DNA from: Zeugodacus cucurbitae
Lineage: Eukaryota; Arthropoda; Insecta; Diptera; Tephritidae
DNA: 64,000 nt
Direction of reading: 5' to 3'
Assembly (NCBI RefSeq): GCF_028554725.1
Contig: NC_071668.1
Location: forward strand, 4,489,501-4,553,500
The position numbers and the translations under genes are program-made. Below the pieces are notes generated by a model, which was not told the DNA's origin, made no database searches, and saw nothing but the letters and a program-made list of their open reading frames with translations. Below are positions 23,826 through 37,224 of the stretch, piece after piece (position 1 is the stretch's first letter; each line of letters begins with the position of its first letter).

Positions 23826-26800
23826 TAAAAAACAACAACAACAAAAATATTTTATACAAAATTTTTTTCTTCTGTTTTAAGTCTTCAAATAAATGTATGC
23901 AAAGTTACAACCCTAAAAAATAATTTATGTTCATTTGCCAGCCCATTGAAAATCGTCAAAATTTGATCAACTTAAATTTGTATAAAATCATGTATTCTTC
24001 CAACAAACTAAAAAAATTTACTCACGTAGCAAAATAATAATATTTTTATATTTGCAGTATGTCCGCCAGTAGTCATGCTAGAATCTTAAAAAAAGTTTTA
24101 CACAAAAACATAAAGTAATTTCTTCACAACTCAAAATAAAAAGCGGCTTTCAAAAGTCTCTTTGCTTATTAAAAACAGGTGCAATTATTGAATATATTTT
24201 TCTTAGTATGTGCTTTTTTGTTGTATGAAATAGTATGTACATACGTATGTCAATTTAAACAGAGTGGCAAAAACTTTACCGCAATTTAAAGTATTCGCAA
24301 TAATTGCTTTTCTCGTTTTAAATATGAAGGCCACATTTATACTTTTTATAAATTATACATAAATAAAATCAGGGTTGTTGTGGAATTTGACATTAGTCGG
24401 AATCAGAATTCAATCAGAAATTGTATTGCTTTTCTTTATCATGGAAAACAATTTTACCGTTTTTGCTATAAGAAACAGTGTTGACAGATTTGACATATTC
24501 CATTTCAATGTATTTCGATTTGTTCTTAAAGCGCTTTGAAATAAATATAATTACTTAAAATACAAATGACATATTCATTGAATTTAACGCAAAATTGTTT
24601 AATAATTTTTATTTATTTCGGAAATTTTTTTATAAAATTAAAAAAAAAAAAATTAAAAAGTGTTAGTAATTGGTTATTATACATAAGTCTATTGGATATT
24701 TGATCCATCTTTCTTCATATAACTACTTGCCTTATACCGCTGAGAATATGAACTCTCGACCTACAGTGAAGTAGTCTCGCACTCAATGCTTAAAGCTATT
24801 GCGTTCGTCGCAAGTGGTGCCTCTATAAAAATACGCAGCTACTTTGAAGCCACGTGGAAACGATTGCACCAAGTGAAGGTTACGCCGACAAAAGCGTATT
24901 AATGCAGCAAAAAAAGATCTGCTCTTACAGTCATAAACACACATACATACATACAATATTTTTTAATGTGAGTGAGCCTTTAAAAACACACCCACACAGT
25001 CGCGCTCGAAAAAATGTGCACACAATACTTTCACTTTCACTTAGCGTTGACTACGTCAGTGCGCTTTCGACGTGCGACCGTTGGAAAAATATGAAATCAA
25101 CAGCTATGCGTGTGCAAATACATTGATAACGGTAATGGGAATGGTAATGGTAGGTAATGCAATGCTGCGCTACTTTTGCAAAGTGAAAAACATGAAAAGT
25201 GTGTCACGCACTTGCACGCAAACACACAGACAGGCACATGAGCGAGCGCGCCTAGTAGTATGCAAGGCAAAACATAAACGCTACAAAACTCACACACACA
25301 AATATGTTGATGCTGAGGAAGCTCGTAAGTGCAGCCGTCGTTTTTAGCAACAAAATGCTCCACATATAAATCCGTTAAGTTTTTTAAATATCATATTTAA
25401 TGCTGAGCGAGTTGCCTGTGTCTGTGTATGTGGAGCCAACACAAGTGCACTTTGGTGTCTGTAAGTGCATGCATTTCTCGGTCTCACTCACGTCAAGTGC
25501 CGCCCCAGCGCACACACACACACAGCCACACTGAGTTGCCTGTCAGTTGTGCACTTTTACTTTGTGCTACTGATTTCCTACTTAACTAACGGTATATACT
25601 CTTATACATGTTTGTGTGTTTACCAACACACGACAGAGGCCACATCGGTGTACTAGAAACCCAGTTTTGAATGGGTACGTGCATAAAGTTGAAAGTATTT
25701 GAAAATATATGCATGTACAAGCATCACATAGGCGCATAACGGTATTAGTATATGCTCTTAAAGCACATATATGGCAGTCACACCACTACAATGCAGAATT
25801 TTCATTTATGCCAGCGCTAGGTGTGTGTATAGTAAAGTGGCAGCCGGAAGCTTTTATTGAAAAGCCGAAATTTCAACTTTAAATTGTTTGCAGCGCTCGT
25901 TTGTTTTCAATTTGCCTTTCTTTTTTCTGCTTTTCATACGAGTACAGCATTTCATTGGAATTTTTATTTTTGACTTTTCGCTCACTTTCTGCTTTTTATT
26001 TGCTTTTCCTTTGCCCGTGCAACATTCAAGTTTATGCTTTCCATTTGCATTTTGACATGATTTTAATTACTTTCAAGTGAAGTTTGACCTTTCGCCTTCT
26101 GTACGCTTAGTTTGCTGTAGTTTTACAGTTTACAGTTATTCGACGATGCAGCTAGTTTTACACACACGCATGAAATGAAAAGTGAATATAAAATGGCAGC
26201 ACTACTAGTTAGTGCTTTTCCAACAACTCGCATGCTCGCAGCTCTCATATAAAAAGTTGTTTAAGTCACATATGAGGCGTCACTTCACCTTCTGACACAC
26301 TCTGAAATTAAGAAAATTTTTCCTTCCAAACATTTTCAATTACTCGCGCTTTCTCACAAGTAAAGCTATGAAATTGCACTGTCATTTTGAAGGCAAAACT
26401 TATGTCATGTCATCATATTATATAATTTTACAGTTCGCGATTTCTGTGTATTTGCTCTTGTTGTTGTGCATATAATTACCTTATTTACGCTGAATGAATT
26501 TTATAAGTGCACAAAATTAAAAAGTTTTTTTAAATATCGTCTAATTAGAAGCAGTAGAACTCATATTAAAGCATATTAAAGCATGTAAAGCAGACAAATT
26601 AGAATTTTAACGCTACATTAGGCCTTCAAATGGTTGATAGATAAGCGAATACTGGGATTCAAAAACTTTCCAATTTTTTGGAATAATTTAAAATTAATAA
26701 ATTATTTTTAAATTGGAATTTCTATGAAAATATTCCGCGGTTTTGAGAATTTATTAAAAAAAAAATCATAATTTGTAAACCGGATCTATATAATATCATA

Positions 26801-26928
26801 TATAAGCCTCCTTAAAAAAATAAAGATAAAGCCAAAAAATCCAATATTATATATGCGTTAAAAAATCTGCTATAAAAATACTGAAACCGTATTTTAATTC
26901 CTGATTAAAGAGTTACTGTTTATAGAAT
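23826..26928. other. Non-coding DNA with CA tracts
   Basis: No gene is recognised. Extreme AT content at 23830-24760. CACA-type tracts near 25288-25300 and 25511-25524. The frames at 24854-25363 on the two strands overlap, derive their His/Thr and Cys/Val content from CA/TG repeats, and have no domain. Confidence 0.5.
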
Positions 26929-27595
26929 TTAAGGGGTTATATCCAGCTAGGATTTTCAAAAAATCGATTTTTTTTAGTTTTCTTAATATATATATATATA
27001 TCTGAGTATAAACACACAAACATTTCAAGTCGATCCGACGAATATTTTCGTTTTTCTCGAAACGGTGTTTTCAAAGTCGCTGAGCAAGATTTCTCAGAAA
27101 CGGCTCAACCGATCGGTCTGAAATTTTTACACTAAGTTCTTAAGTATATTTTTTAGTAATTAATCGAAGGATTTCCCCATCCGATGAAAATTTCTTGTTT
27201 TTATAAACAATTAAAGACCCGAATTTTGGTCGAAAATCGAACCTTTTGCTTTGAAAAGCCGCCATTTTGTCAAAATTTTTTTTTTTTTGCTAATTCCTTT
27301 GATCAATCACTAGATTATTTATTACGTTAATGAAATTTATTTGGTTTTTGCATTTTAGATGATCCAGTCTAGACATATCGTGCTCACCGCAAGAGGCCTT
27401 TTTGCGGACCTCTGCAAAATTGGCAATATCAACGTTCCCGATAATTATTTGTGGCAATAAAAAATATGTGAATATAATTTAAGGTTGTCATAATATACCT
27501 GCCAAATTTGAAATCTATAAACCAAATAGTTTGCTTACAAAAAATTTTGGAAAAATGTCTTTTTTTCGACCTCCTAACTGTATATAACCCCTAAA
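26929..27595 (+). mobile_element. TTAA-flanked inverted-repeat element, copy D (diverged subfamily)
   Basis: The left flank TTAA is at 26929-26932 and the left terminus GGGGTTATATCCAGCTAGGA is matched by the right terminus, read backwards GGGGTTATATACAGTTAGGA, two mismatches in 20. The right flank is TAAA rather than TTAA, one base altered. The body of 659 bases shares TTTTCAAAAAATCGATTTTT after the left end with copies A-C and the GATGATCCAGT block with the 23.5-kb fragment. It bridges the two groups and suggests one family with subfamilies. It has no coding capacity. Confidence 0.78.
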
Positions 27596-28160
27596 TAAAA
27601 ATAAAAAAATTTAAATTTTTTTTATTTTTTATTTTTTTTTTAGATTTGTCAATCTACAACCAATTTTACAGCAGTGAAATGTCTAAAACATATATATATA
27701 TATATATAATAAAACAACAACAATTCATAACACTTTTACCTCAAACATTAATTTACCCATAAGGAAATGATTAGCATTTCTTCAGCTTCATTGGCTTTAA
27801 GGATATCTACAAAGTTTGAACCTAATTTTTATGCGAAAAAATACTCAAAAAGATTACAAATAATATTATTGAGAGAAGCCACAAAAATTTATATTAGAGA
27901 TGGTAAAAATGTTTCGATTATCAAACGATTATTTTTAGTCGAAAGCCTTCGATAGTTAATTGCAATGAAACGTAAGAAATTTTAGTTAGATTAAGCTAAA
28001 ATATCTGGGAAATTAAAAATAAACTTCCATTTTCAATTTCTAACTTCAGAGCAAATATATTCTGAGGTAATGAAATTGTTAAAATTGAATCACTAAATTC
28101 AAGAAAGCCTGGAATAAAATGAGTTTGCATCTTCTCAGAAATCTTTTATACTACATTTAT
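27596..28160. other. AT-rich non-coding DNA with (AT)n
   Basis: No gene is recognised. A TATATA run of about 20 bases lies at 27690-27709. Confidence 0.55.
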
Positions 28161-28212
28161 GCATAGAGTCTCGAAAATAGAGCATAGAGTCTCGAAAATA
28201 GAGCATAGAGCC
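28161..28212 (+). repeat. 21-base tandem repeat, 2.4 copies
   Basis: The unit GCATAGAGTCTCGAAAATAGA is present twice without change (28161-28181, 28182-28202) and then partly (28203-28211). Perfect identity indicates a recent duplication. Confidence 0.92.
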
Positions 28213-30711
28213 AAAAAAATGTTTAGAAATAATCGATTAATCGCATGAAAGTAATCGATAAATATACTAGATATATATATAATCAATAAATTAGAATCGA
28301 TAACAAATACCATCAAATATTTTGCGTGATTTCGATTACGTGTCTCATCAGGAAGACAACAAGAGGGAAAAAAAGAAACTCAACACCTTGACCTTTGACC
28401 AAACCGACTGAACGGAAGCTTACGAATAGTCTTAAGCAGCCATCTAAGCGCAAATTGCGTACATATTTACGACAAAGAAACTTTTCGTGAACATAAACGG
28501 TATACAAACTTCCGTTAGTCAGATAAAATGCTTCCGTTGCGATATCCGTCACAGACTCACACACAAACACATACAAGCTAAGTACGTGCCACATGAGCAC
28601 ACGCATGGCGCAGAGGCAGGTACCGTGGTAACTCCGGCGATAAAGCCATGATGACGCACGCACATTTGGCCATAAATGAGACTCCTGACGACAATATCGG
28701 CGTAATATGCATAAGAGCAAAGCCATCAGCAGCAGAAACTACTACAAGCCATGAGCCTGGTTGCCTTACAGGCGGCGCGCTATCACAAAATCAAAGCCTA
28801 TCTACAGGCGCTGAGGTGGTCCAACACTTTGTTGATGCTTGCTTGTTTTTGTTGTAATGGCGAAAAAAAACTTTCTTGTGCTTGTGCGCCTGAAATTTAC
28901 ATTTTTAGTTTACAATTTAGTGGTGAAAGTGTAAATTATTTGCCACTTTGTGACAGCGCACGAATTTTATGCGCGTCTAATAGACGCCAACGACGCCATT
29001 TTTTTACACGAATAGCGACTTGAAAAATATTGTTGGCAGCAGTAGAACAGAGAAAAAGGTCCAAATAAGCAGAGCATACATGACAGTTAAACGCTTCCAT
29101 GTGTGTGTGTGGATAGGTAAGAGGGATAAACAACAAATAGGAAATGGGATAACAGGAAAACAGGCCAATTGTTCGGCTTCAACGAGGCATGTAAATCTAC
29201 ATATAAAAGTTGAAATGAAAGCCAACTATAAAAACAACAACAACAACAGCATGAATGTGATGGTATAGTGGCAATGAGTGTTATAGACACGGCTAACAAT
29301 ATGTTGTATGAAGAGGCAAGCGTGTGTGTGTGCGTTTGTTTGTGTATTTTATGCTCATTCTTTATACTTGCATGCATGTGTGCACCCAACTAAAGTACAA
29401 GGACACACACGCACACAAACACACAGAGTTACATTTATAAGCATACACCACCGCAACCAATTTGCGAGCAGCAGTCCAGCTGCCGACAAGTCTACTCGTG
29501 TGTTGAGGTGTGGAAAACAAAACTAACAAGAAAGGTGGACACACACAAACGCAGTTACATGTGTTTCCACATGCTCTACTCACATATATACACTTGTGTG
29601 TTTATATACATCTCCATGTTTATATACATTTCTATATGTTTATCTGTGTTTGTTGCATGTTTACAAATTCTCACACAATCTTGCATGTTATAACAAAAGC
29701 ACAACAAAGCGAGAAATTCTAATAAAAATGTAAATTTTTCACGCCAGACGTGTTGAGGGTTTCGCCCGGCGCTCACATCTCTCTACTATATTATATATGC
29801 ATATTATATATGAGGGTGTGTGTGTGTTTGTGTGTTTGCATTACAGCTCATCTACGTCATTATTTTGTATGCTTGTTTCACTTTATTGTCATATTTGTTG
29901 TCATACATGTTGTAACAGTACCTGCACGTATGAGAAAGGTGAGAGATGTATGTAGTAAATAGGGAAAAACTATCTTGTCGTAATAGTTGTAGTTGTTTTT
30001 GTTATACACTATATATGCAAGCAGAAGAGATGGTTCAAATTACCTAGTGCATTCTTATTATTATATAAGCATAGTTGAGAGGTGGTTTTTGAACAAAAAA
30101 AATTTGAAAAGACCCAGAATTTGGCTTTACTGGTTCACAAATATTATGAAATTCGTATAAAATTTCGGACGTATAATAAAAGTGACTTCGTCTTGTGGAA
30201 AATCTTCTGACGATCTAACTCAATAGCTTTTCCTTAGCCCTGCCATATCTCACGGAAAGTTAGTTTCCAACAATTCATTGCCTTGAATTATGCCCACGAA
30301 GTCTCGTCGATCAGAAAATATAGGTGATCAATTTACAGACCATAAATTTATGACACTCAATTAATTATTTTTAAAGAATTTTTAAGATTATTGACGTACA
30401 CCTAACCTTTGCATAGAAATTGACCAAAATATCTTAAACATGAATACAAAACTCTTGAGTTTACTTTGACAGTTGGTTTGAGAGATATACCCTTTGAACT
30501 GGTATGTAAGGTCACAGATCGATCACAAAAAAAAAAATAAAGAAGATTTCATCAACAGATGAAGCCATTGCGATAGATGAGAAGAGATAGATTAATGATA
30601 TAAGGCGCAAAGTGAGTTTATTTCATCTCTCGAATCGTTGGGAGGAAGTAGCTACCAAATTCAATCACACTAATCGTTGGCTATATATAAAATGGAGTCT
30701 CCTGAAGCGGT
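28213..30711. other. Non-coding DNA with TG/CA tracts
   Basis: No gene is accepted. The 137-codon minus frame at 28313-28726 has no recognisable domain and is Leu/Cys/Val rich as expected from local composition. Numerous frames between 28648 and 29962 run through TG/CA and CAACAA tracts (29100-29111, 29236-29250, 29322-29340, 29403-29425, 29815-29835) and shadow one another. Confidence 0.5.
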
Positions 30712-31124
30712 ATAGCCTTTTCGCACAGGAGTTAATTGAATAATTAACCAGCCTTCGCTCTATTACAGTGCTGATTTAGATCAATTTACCATACAAAATA
30801 AAAATTTTATTTTTCTACATTCATTTTTAATCGAATACAAAACGAGTTGGAAATTCAATGCAATTCTGCGGGTTGTTGTCCACGTTGTACATTTGGCTTG
30901 ATTTTATTGATAAAATAGCAATAATACAACTCTACGGTAGATGTCGCTGTGGGAAATAATGGCTGTAGTCATTGATAAGATTGTAATTCATCAGCTGATT
31001 CCTATGAACAGCAAAAACAAAAATGTATAACAGCTGAACGTTAATCGGGAAGCCGGTTGTGCGAAAAGGTTTCTCAATTATAATCTTAATACAGTAAATT
31101 AACGTGACTGTGCGAAAAGGCTAT
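30712..31124. mobile_element. Inverted-repeat element, 413 bases, ATAGCCTTTTCGCACAG termini
   Basis: The left end ATAGCCTTTTCGCACAG is matched by its exact complement CTGTGCGAAAAGGCTAT at the right end (31108-31124). A further TTGTGCGAAAAGGTTTCTC copy of the right arm lies inside, near 31059-31077. No target-site duplication is evident and no transposase frame is present. It is best read as a miniature DNA element of unassigned superfamily, or an imperfect palindrome left by one. Confidence 0.7.
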
Positions 31125-33780
31125 TAGGTTTCATAGCTCTGGGTTGTTTGGGGCGAAAATGCACGCTCTATGTTAGTGGAATTTGTCTTTTGATTAGCTC
31201 TGCGGGTACACTCTTCCACTATTTTGCTCAGATGGTAACCACTTTTGAATTAGATGGCTATAGTCGCCCTCATATTTGTATGGACTTTACACTGAAAAAA
31301 TCGTGCAGATCTATAAGATTCGTGATTTTTGATATTCCGACAAGCATTCTTGAAAGCGTAAGTTTGAGAATAAAGGATTATCAATATATCCACGGATAAC
31401 TGAGAGCTTAGCCAGGCAAGCTAAGCAAGATATTTCACTGGACGGGAAATTCTTAAAGAAAATGTCGGCTCGATATTCATTTAAAATTAGAAGATTAAGC
31501 CCTATACTTTCAAATTGAGTGGACATTAGTTCTATATTGAGTTATAAGAAGTCTTACTTCTACTGATAGACTCTCTCCAAATTTTTAACTACAAACCTTC
31601 TACTACTACTAATTTCTTATTATTATTATTACTATTAATATTATATTTTTTTGTGTTGACTTTTAGTTTGTTTAATTTTAAAATAAACGACACTCATTTG
31701 TTGCACGTACACCATTTGAAGACGAGAAATAAAAATCTATGCGCGTACGTGCTTGCCGGCATAACTGCGCATTTACAGCGCAGTGCACTGGGCAAGTGCT
31801 TAGTTGAAAATAGTAAAAGCGCGCTCCAGCGCCACAGTTAAGCGTAGCCTTCCGTTCAAAGCAGACAAAATCTTACTCAGCTAACTGTAAATGAAAGAAG
31901 CCACAAGGAGGGATGGAGCGAACGGCGTGCTAAATGCGCAGATTTAACCGTTAGCTGTTTGTAAGCAACATATGCAGCTGCAAATACACATTCACTCAGA
32001 CACTGGAGGGCACTTCAGTTGCCGCATGGGTGTGTGAGCAAGCCACACTCAAATTTAACTGGACAACTGCATATATATTCATTACTTTGCTAACGAGCAG
32101 CTTAGTAAGCACTCAAAAGGCAAATAAAGTGGCAAATATATTCATTTAGCGTTGTGTATTTCCACAACAACAACAACTGTTGGCGCTTAGTGATCATGTT
32201 GCGCCAGCAATTGCCAACCACGCTATGTTGTCGTTGGTGCGCTGCAGCCTTCGTTAGTCGCCGTAGAAGAATATCATATTATTTGCTTAGCAATTTGCTG
32301 AATAATTTAAAGCGCTGGCTCTTCACTTCGTTTTCACTGTTTTCACTCGGCCCGGTTTTGCATGCGACGCGTTGTCATATTGTGGCGCTTTTGTGTTGGT
32401 TATTGCTTGCCACCTGTATCTACTACCTGCCATTTGTTATGCGAGTGTGTGTGCATTAACACTTATGCGCCTCGCCGTATTTATACTACACTCGCTCCGC
32501 TTCACTCTTCTGCTGTTTATTTTGGGTGCCATATTAATGTGTCGTCAGCTTAGAGCACATACACATGTGTGCTCAAATCTAAAAGCAAACAAAAGACGCT
32601 TTCTCCGCTGCTCGGCAGGCACTCACTTGGCTTTAGCTGCTTTAAACATTAAAGTAAACACGCTGGCACACAATAAAAAAATGCACACTCATACACAGTG
32701 AGAGAGCCTGAGTGCCTGAGTGTAGAAACTAACAGTCTGATTGCCCACAAGTGACTGACTACTTGACTAAATGTCTGACAAATGTGGCGTTAAATCATGG
32801 CAGCTCAGAAGCTCAGAAGCTCTAGTATATCGCAGAAGAAAAGCAAATAAAAGCAAAAAATAAATATATGTAAATGCTTTGCCTTGAAACGAAACTAAGC
32901 GCATTATCCTGGCTCACATGCATATCCCTTACACAAACTCACACATATGACACACACTCTGCGAGCCAAATTCAATACACTCAAATCTCCTTCTCCCTCT
33001 CTATATATGGTACGATTGTGTGTTGTCTCATTAACGTTTTCCTGCCATTTCTTTTGTAGTTTCAAGGTTTCTAATGAGACCTAATTTATGTTAAATAATA
33101 AATTACCACTTGCCACTTAGTTTCATTATTAAAAACGTGACAATGAATGTGCGCGCCGGTTTTGTGCCAAACAAATGTGGCAACACTGTCATTATGCAGC
33201 GGATATAACAAAGCTATACATTAAACTAGCTACTAACGAACACACACAAACACACATTTGCTTTATGAAATATTATGAATAGTGTGTAGTCATTCAGTGA
33301 GTTCAGGTCATTAACTTGCCTTGGCTTGCCGGGGTTTGTGTGTGGCAAATTTAATTTATTAAAATGAATTAATGAGTAGAATGGCAAAAGTTTTATTGAT
33401 ATAACCAAAGTTGAAATTAATGTTTTCACACTTCCTACTTGCGGTTACGCAAATATGTAATGGGAATTCATGAACGAATCCATATACTCAGGGATGCTTT
33501 TGTTCGGTCTGTGTGCGTATAAGGATGTGGCGTTTTGGGTAGATAATAAATGGGAAAACACAAAGTGTGGCTCAATAGTTGAGTTAACTAACTAAAACTA
33601 GGAATAAATTTTCATGTATTAAACAAAATGGAAACTAAGTACGAAAAATGTAAGGTTCTCCATTCAAGTCATTCGAAAAATATAAAATACTAGCTATAGT
33701 GTCAGTTGAGGTCATCTAGAAATGTAATTAAATTGACTCATTTAACTAACATGTGATTCGGTGTATTATAGGTGTCATTA
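31125..33780. other. Non-coding DNA
   Basis: No gene is accepted. The 83-codon frame at 31148-31399 and the 101- and 109-codon frames at 32154-32701 show no domain. (TAT)n simple sequence is at 31616-31650. A GC-richer patch lies at 31740-32540. Confidence 0.5.
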
Positions 33781-34166
33781 GACATTAATAAATACTTTAA
33801 AAATGTTAATGCGCCTAGATGTAGGCAACAGTTTTGGCTTATTTTCCAGAAAAAGTAGTTAGTACAGAAAACAACATTAAATATTATATAAAATATAAGA
33901 CATTAATAAATGCTTGATAAATATAAATGCGCCTAGATGTAGGCAACATTTTAAGCTAATTTCCCAGGAAAATAGTAAAAATGAAATAACTCCTTTAACA
34001 CACAAAACAATATTAAATATGAAATATAAGACATTAATAAATGCTTTAAAAATGTTAATGCGCCTAGATGTAGGCAACATTTTTCGCTAATTTCCCAGGA
34101 AAAGTAGTTAAAATAATATGAAAATCTCCTGTAGTACCGCAAACATGATTAAATATAAAATACGAA
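33781..34166 (+). repeat. Tandem array, three units of 118-137 bases with a conserved hairpin
   Basis: Units begin GACATTAATAAATRCTT at 33781, 33899 and 34030. Each contains the invariant core TGCGCCTAGATGTAGGCAAC (about 33810, 33929 and 34059), in which CCTA and TAGG pair around a GATG loop with flanking TG/CA pairing. In the third unit the core is further bracketed by AAAAATGTT and AACATTTTT, a perfect 9-base outer stem. The distal halves of the units vary in length and sequence while the core does not. A fourth diverged core is at 34399-34420. The 67- and 63-codon minus frames here are different phases of the same repeat and not genes. Confidence 0.9.
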
Positions 34167-34829
34167 GGTGAAATGGTTAACATTATTCAGAAAATATTTC
34201 GAAAATTCTTATTTGCTATTCATTTTTATAACTTTTGAAATCCCTTTACTAAAGCATTAAAATACTTCTTACAACTAAATCGAGCGACAAATTGCTAAAA
34301 ATGTAAGATTATTGACGATTTTGTACTTGTTGAGGACATTAATTATTTTATTATAGATTAATGTGACTGAAAATCATGATATATTCCAAAATATAGTTGC
34401 GCCTAAAGGTAGGCAACATTTTTTTAACGATTTCACGTATATATTTATTTTAAAATAATTTTGAAAATAAAATGCAATATTTTTTCAAATATTTCTTACT
34501 CAAAATTAAACGAATTTCATTTTTTCTTTAAAGAAATATATTTTATATATTAAATTAAAAATATGAAAAAAAGAAATCGCAAAAATGCTCCACACTAATA
34601 TTGCTATAGTATTCGCTTTCATATATGCTTTCATCTCATAGTTATCTCATGTACGTTGGGACACTTTTACTTCCGCATTTACAAATCATTTAGGGAATTA
34701 CGTACAAACTTCAAACAGGAATGTGTGTAGGCTCATGCGGAAGAGTTGAAAGTTCATTTGAAGTAAATTGCAGAAATAATGTGCAAAGGAGAAATTGCTT
34801 TTCAGATAGTTTAATTTAAGTGAGTATAT
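34167..34829. other. AT-rich non-coding DNA
   Basis: Apart from the hairpin core listed separately, I see no feature. Composition is very AT-rich at 34420-34580. Confidence 0.55.
34395..34425 (+). repeat. Isolated fourth hairpin core
   Basis: GTTGCGCCTAAAGGTAGGCAAC at about 34399-34420 repeats the core of the 33.8-kb array with the loop changed from GATG to AAGG. The arms CCTA/TAGG are kept and the outer pairing is better here (GTTG/CAAC), with a CG bulge on the 5' side. The sequence around it is otherwise unlike the array units. Confidence 0.75.
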
Positions 34830-34968
34830 CAGGATTTTTATTTTTAAAAAATATTAGTAAAAAATAAAAAGGATAAATAATATTTGAAAAATAGGAAAAC
34901 AGGATTTTTGTTTTAAAAAAATATTAGTAAAAAGTAAAAAGGATAAGGAATATTTGAATAATATTGAA
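34830..34968 (+). repeat. 71-base tandem duplication
   Basis: CAGGATTTTTATTTTTAAAA at 34830 recurs as CAGGATTTTTGTTTTAAAAA at 34901, and the homology runs through ATATTAGTAAAAA and AAAAAGGATAA to a TATTTGAA block in both, giving two units with about 71-base spacing and few differences. Confidence 0.88.
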
Positions 34969-37224
34969 AAAATAATTACTGGAGATGAAAAAAGTCTACC
35001 AGATTTACTGTGAAATTTTCGAGCTAAAAAATTTTACTGAAATATTGTCTTCTTGGAAAATTAAATTAATGAAAATTTCTTTGTTATAATAAATAATATA
35101 ATTAATAAAAAAATTATAATTTACTTTCAGTTTCCATACATTTACTCACGCTTTGAACGCTTCATAATGTGATATTTCTTTCGAAAGCTCAAAAGACTGT
35201 CCACATTTTTAATTCGCATAAAAACAAATTCACGCAAATCAAACAAGTGCCCGAAGAGTTGCTTTGAAATTTCAATATTCAAACGAAATTTAATATATTT
35301 TGTTTAAACAATTTTTTTTTTGCCGTTAAGCAAATTTCACGCATTTCCGCTTTGCATATTAAATTTTATTTTGTTGCGGCTACAACGCATACAAAAATAT
35401 TTGCGCGCAGCAAATTGCCACATTGTTTTTATGTGCTCGGGGACAATCAAAGAAAGAAAAATTTGGAAAAAGTTGGCTTAAAATTTAAAATTCTTTTGTT
35501 ATAAATGTGCATGCGATTTTTTGCGATTTTTTTTGCCATAAATTAGCACTGACCATAAATTTTAAGCTGCAGCAAAATAGCGCCAAGTTACAACAATAAC
35601 CAAATACCAAACGGCAACTAGACAACTGTCTGATTAATTTCAATTGTGCGGCAACGACAATAAAATTTATTTATTTGTCACTTTGGCTTTGCTAAATACT
35701 TTGTGCACTTGTTGTTATGTTGTTGGTATTTTTTCGCATTTTTTCAATGAAAACTTTGCTTGTTATTGTTGTTGTCTAACTGCATTTTGTTATTATATTT
35801 ATTTTCGCTTTTCAATTGTTTCGCGCTTTTCAGCTATTTCATTAGAAAAGTGGCGCCAAAACAGGCGAGTGTCAGCTTGTGGAACAAAAACAATAACAAT
35901 ACGCAAGCTAATATTGCAACTATTGCAAAAAGCTAACTGTCGTCAGTGCGTTCACAGATTTTTTGCGCCACTCACTACTGCTGTTGTTGTTTTTGTTGTT
36001 GCATATACAGCGTCATTTCGCTGCATTGCTTGTTGCCTTGTTGTTTCTGCTGGCTTTGTTGTACTAAATACGTTTTTTCTAAGTTGCTCCGGCTTCACAC
36101 TTTGTTAATTATTACTATTTTGTCATGTTGTTTGCCTTTGCCTGCCGCTGCTGTCGCCACCACCGTCTCTGTCGCTGCTGTTGACAACTTTTAATCCTTT
36201 TTATTGCGCGACCACATGATTTATATGCCGTTATTGTGCGCTGCTGCCGCTCTCTCTTTACACACATATGTGTGTTTCTTTATATCTGTGTGCCGTTTTT
36301 ATGCATTTTGCGCTCAATTCATTCAATCCGATCGCATTTTATTTATTTACAGTGTGTTCTAATTAATTTTTATTGTTTTAATTCATTGTTTGCCTTTTGC
36401 TGGCGTTTGCACATTTTGTTTTTGTTTTTTTTTTGTTTTTTTTTGTTGTTTTGTCTTCAATAAATAATCGCAGCATTTATTTACTTTTTCAATTTGTAAT
36501 GAAAATTACGGTTTAATTAATTTAACAAAACTAAAAAAAATTGTGTTAAATGCAAAAGCGCATATAATGAAATGCCATTGTAATTACAACAACAAATTTT
36601 AATTACATTTCTTTTCATTAAGTTTGGCTAATACATCAAACGAAGGCTGGTTTCACAGTGATTAATTAGAAAGTTATTATTAATAAATTATTGTTATTAA
36701 TTAATGTGGAGCTTATTGGAATATTTTTACTAAAGCTACGAAAGAAAGCAACAAATGTGTCAATTTTGTTACAGAATTGATTCTAAAATTAAATAAAAAT
36801 TTAAATTTTTTAGAAATCTTTCATATGTTAATTTTTACCAAACCTTTCTGGTTTTTATTTGCTTATTTTTCTGTAAAAATCTTTGCTTCAGGTGTTATTG
36901 AGTATATTCTATTACTTTTCGGATGAGTTTTGCGTGTATTTGACATCTATCTAGATCCTAAAAACATTAATAGTACTACTCTGGATGGATAAAACGATTG
37001 CAGAAAGCTCTTTTAGTTTTATTTCATGGATGCATCGGAAGTTTGACCTTGTGTCACTATAAAGATGTACTATTTTCTCTAAAAATCCCTAAAATGTGTA
37101 TCAACTTTAATTGAAAATATCCACTTAAATATTTTTATGGCTTCAATACACAGATTTTTCTACAGAAATTTATATTTTCTTGTAAAAATATGCGCTAGTA
37201 TAGTATTATATTACATAATAGATA
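34969..37224. other. Non-coding DNA, (TTG)n-rich
   Basis: No gene is accepted. TTGTTG tracts lie at 35708-35780 and 35975-36060 and a T-rich tract at 36416-36450. The 154-codon frame at 35644-36108 begins with TTG and is dominated by Cys, Val and Phe read out of TTG/TGC repeats; no domain is visible. CTGCTG/GTCGC words at 36145-36185 are simple sequence. Confidence 0.5.

Noticed and set aside
28313..28726. 137-codon minus frame
   Set aside because: No family motif, no supporting neighbours or splice structure; length is within what chance gives in a locally GC-richer patch.
33877..34142. Two similar minus frames of 63-67 codons
   Set aside because: They resemble each other only because they are read from successive units of the tandem array at 33.8 kb.
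35644..36108. 154-codon plus frame
   Set aside because: Starts at TTG and consists largely of Cys/Val/Phe from TTG/TGC repeats.
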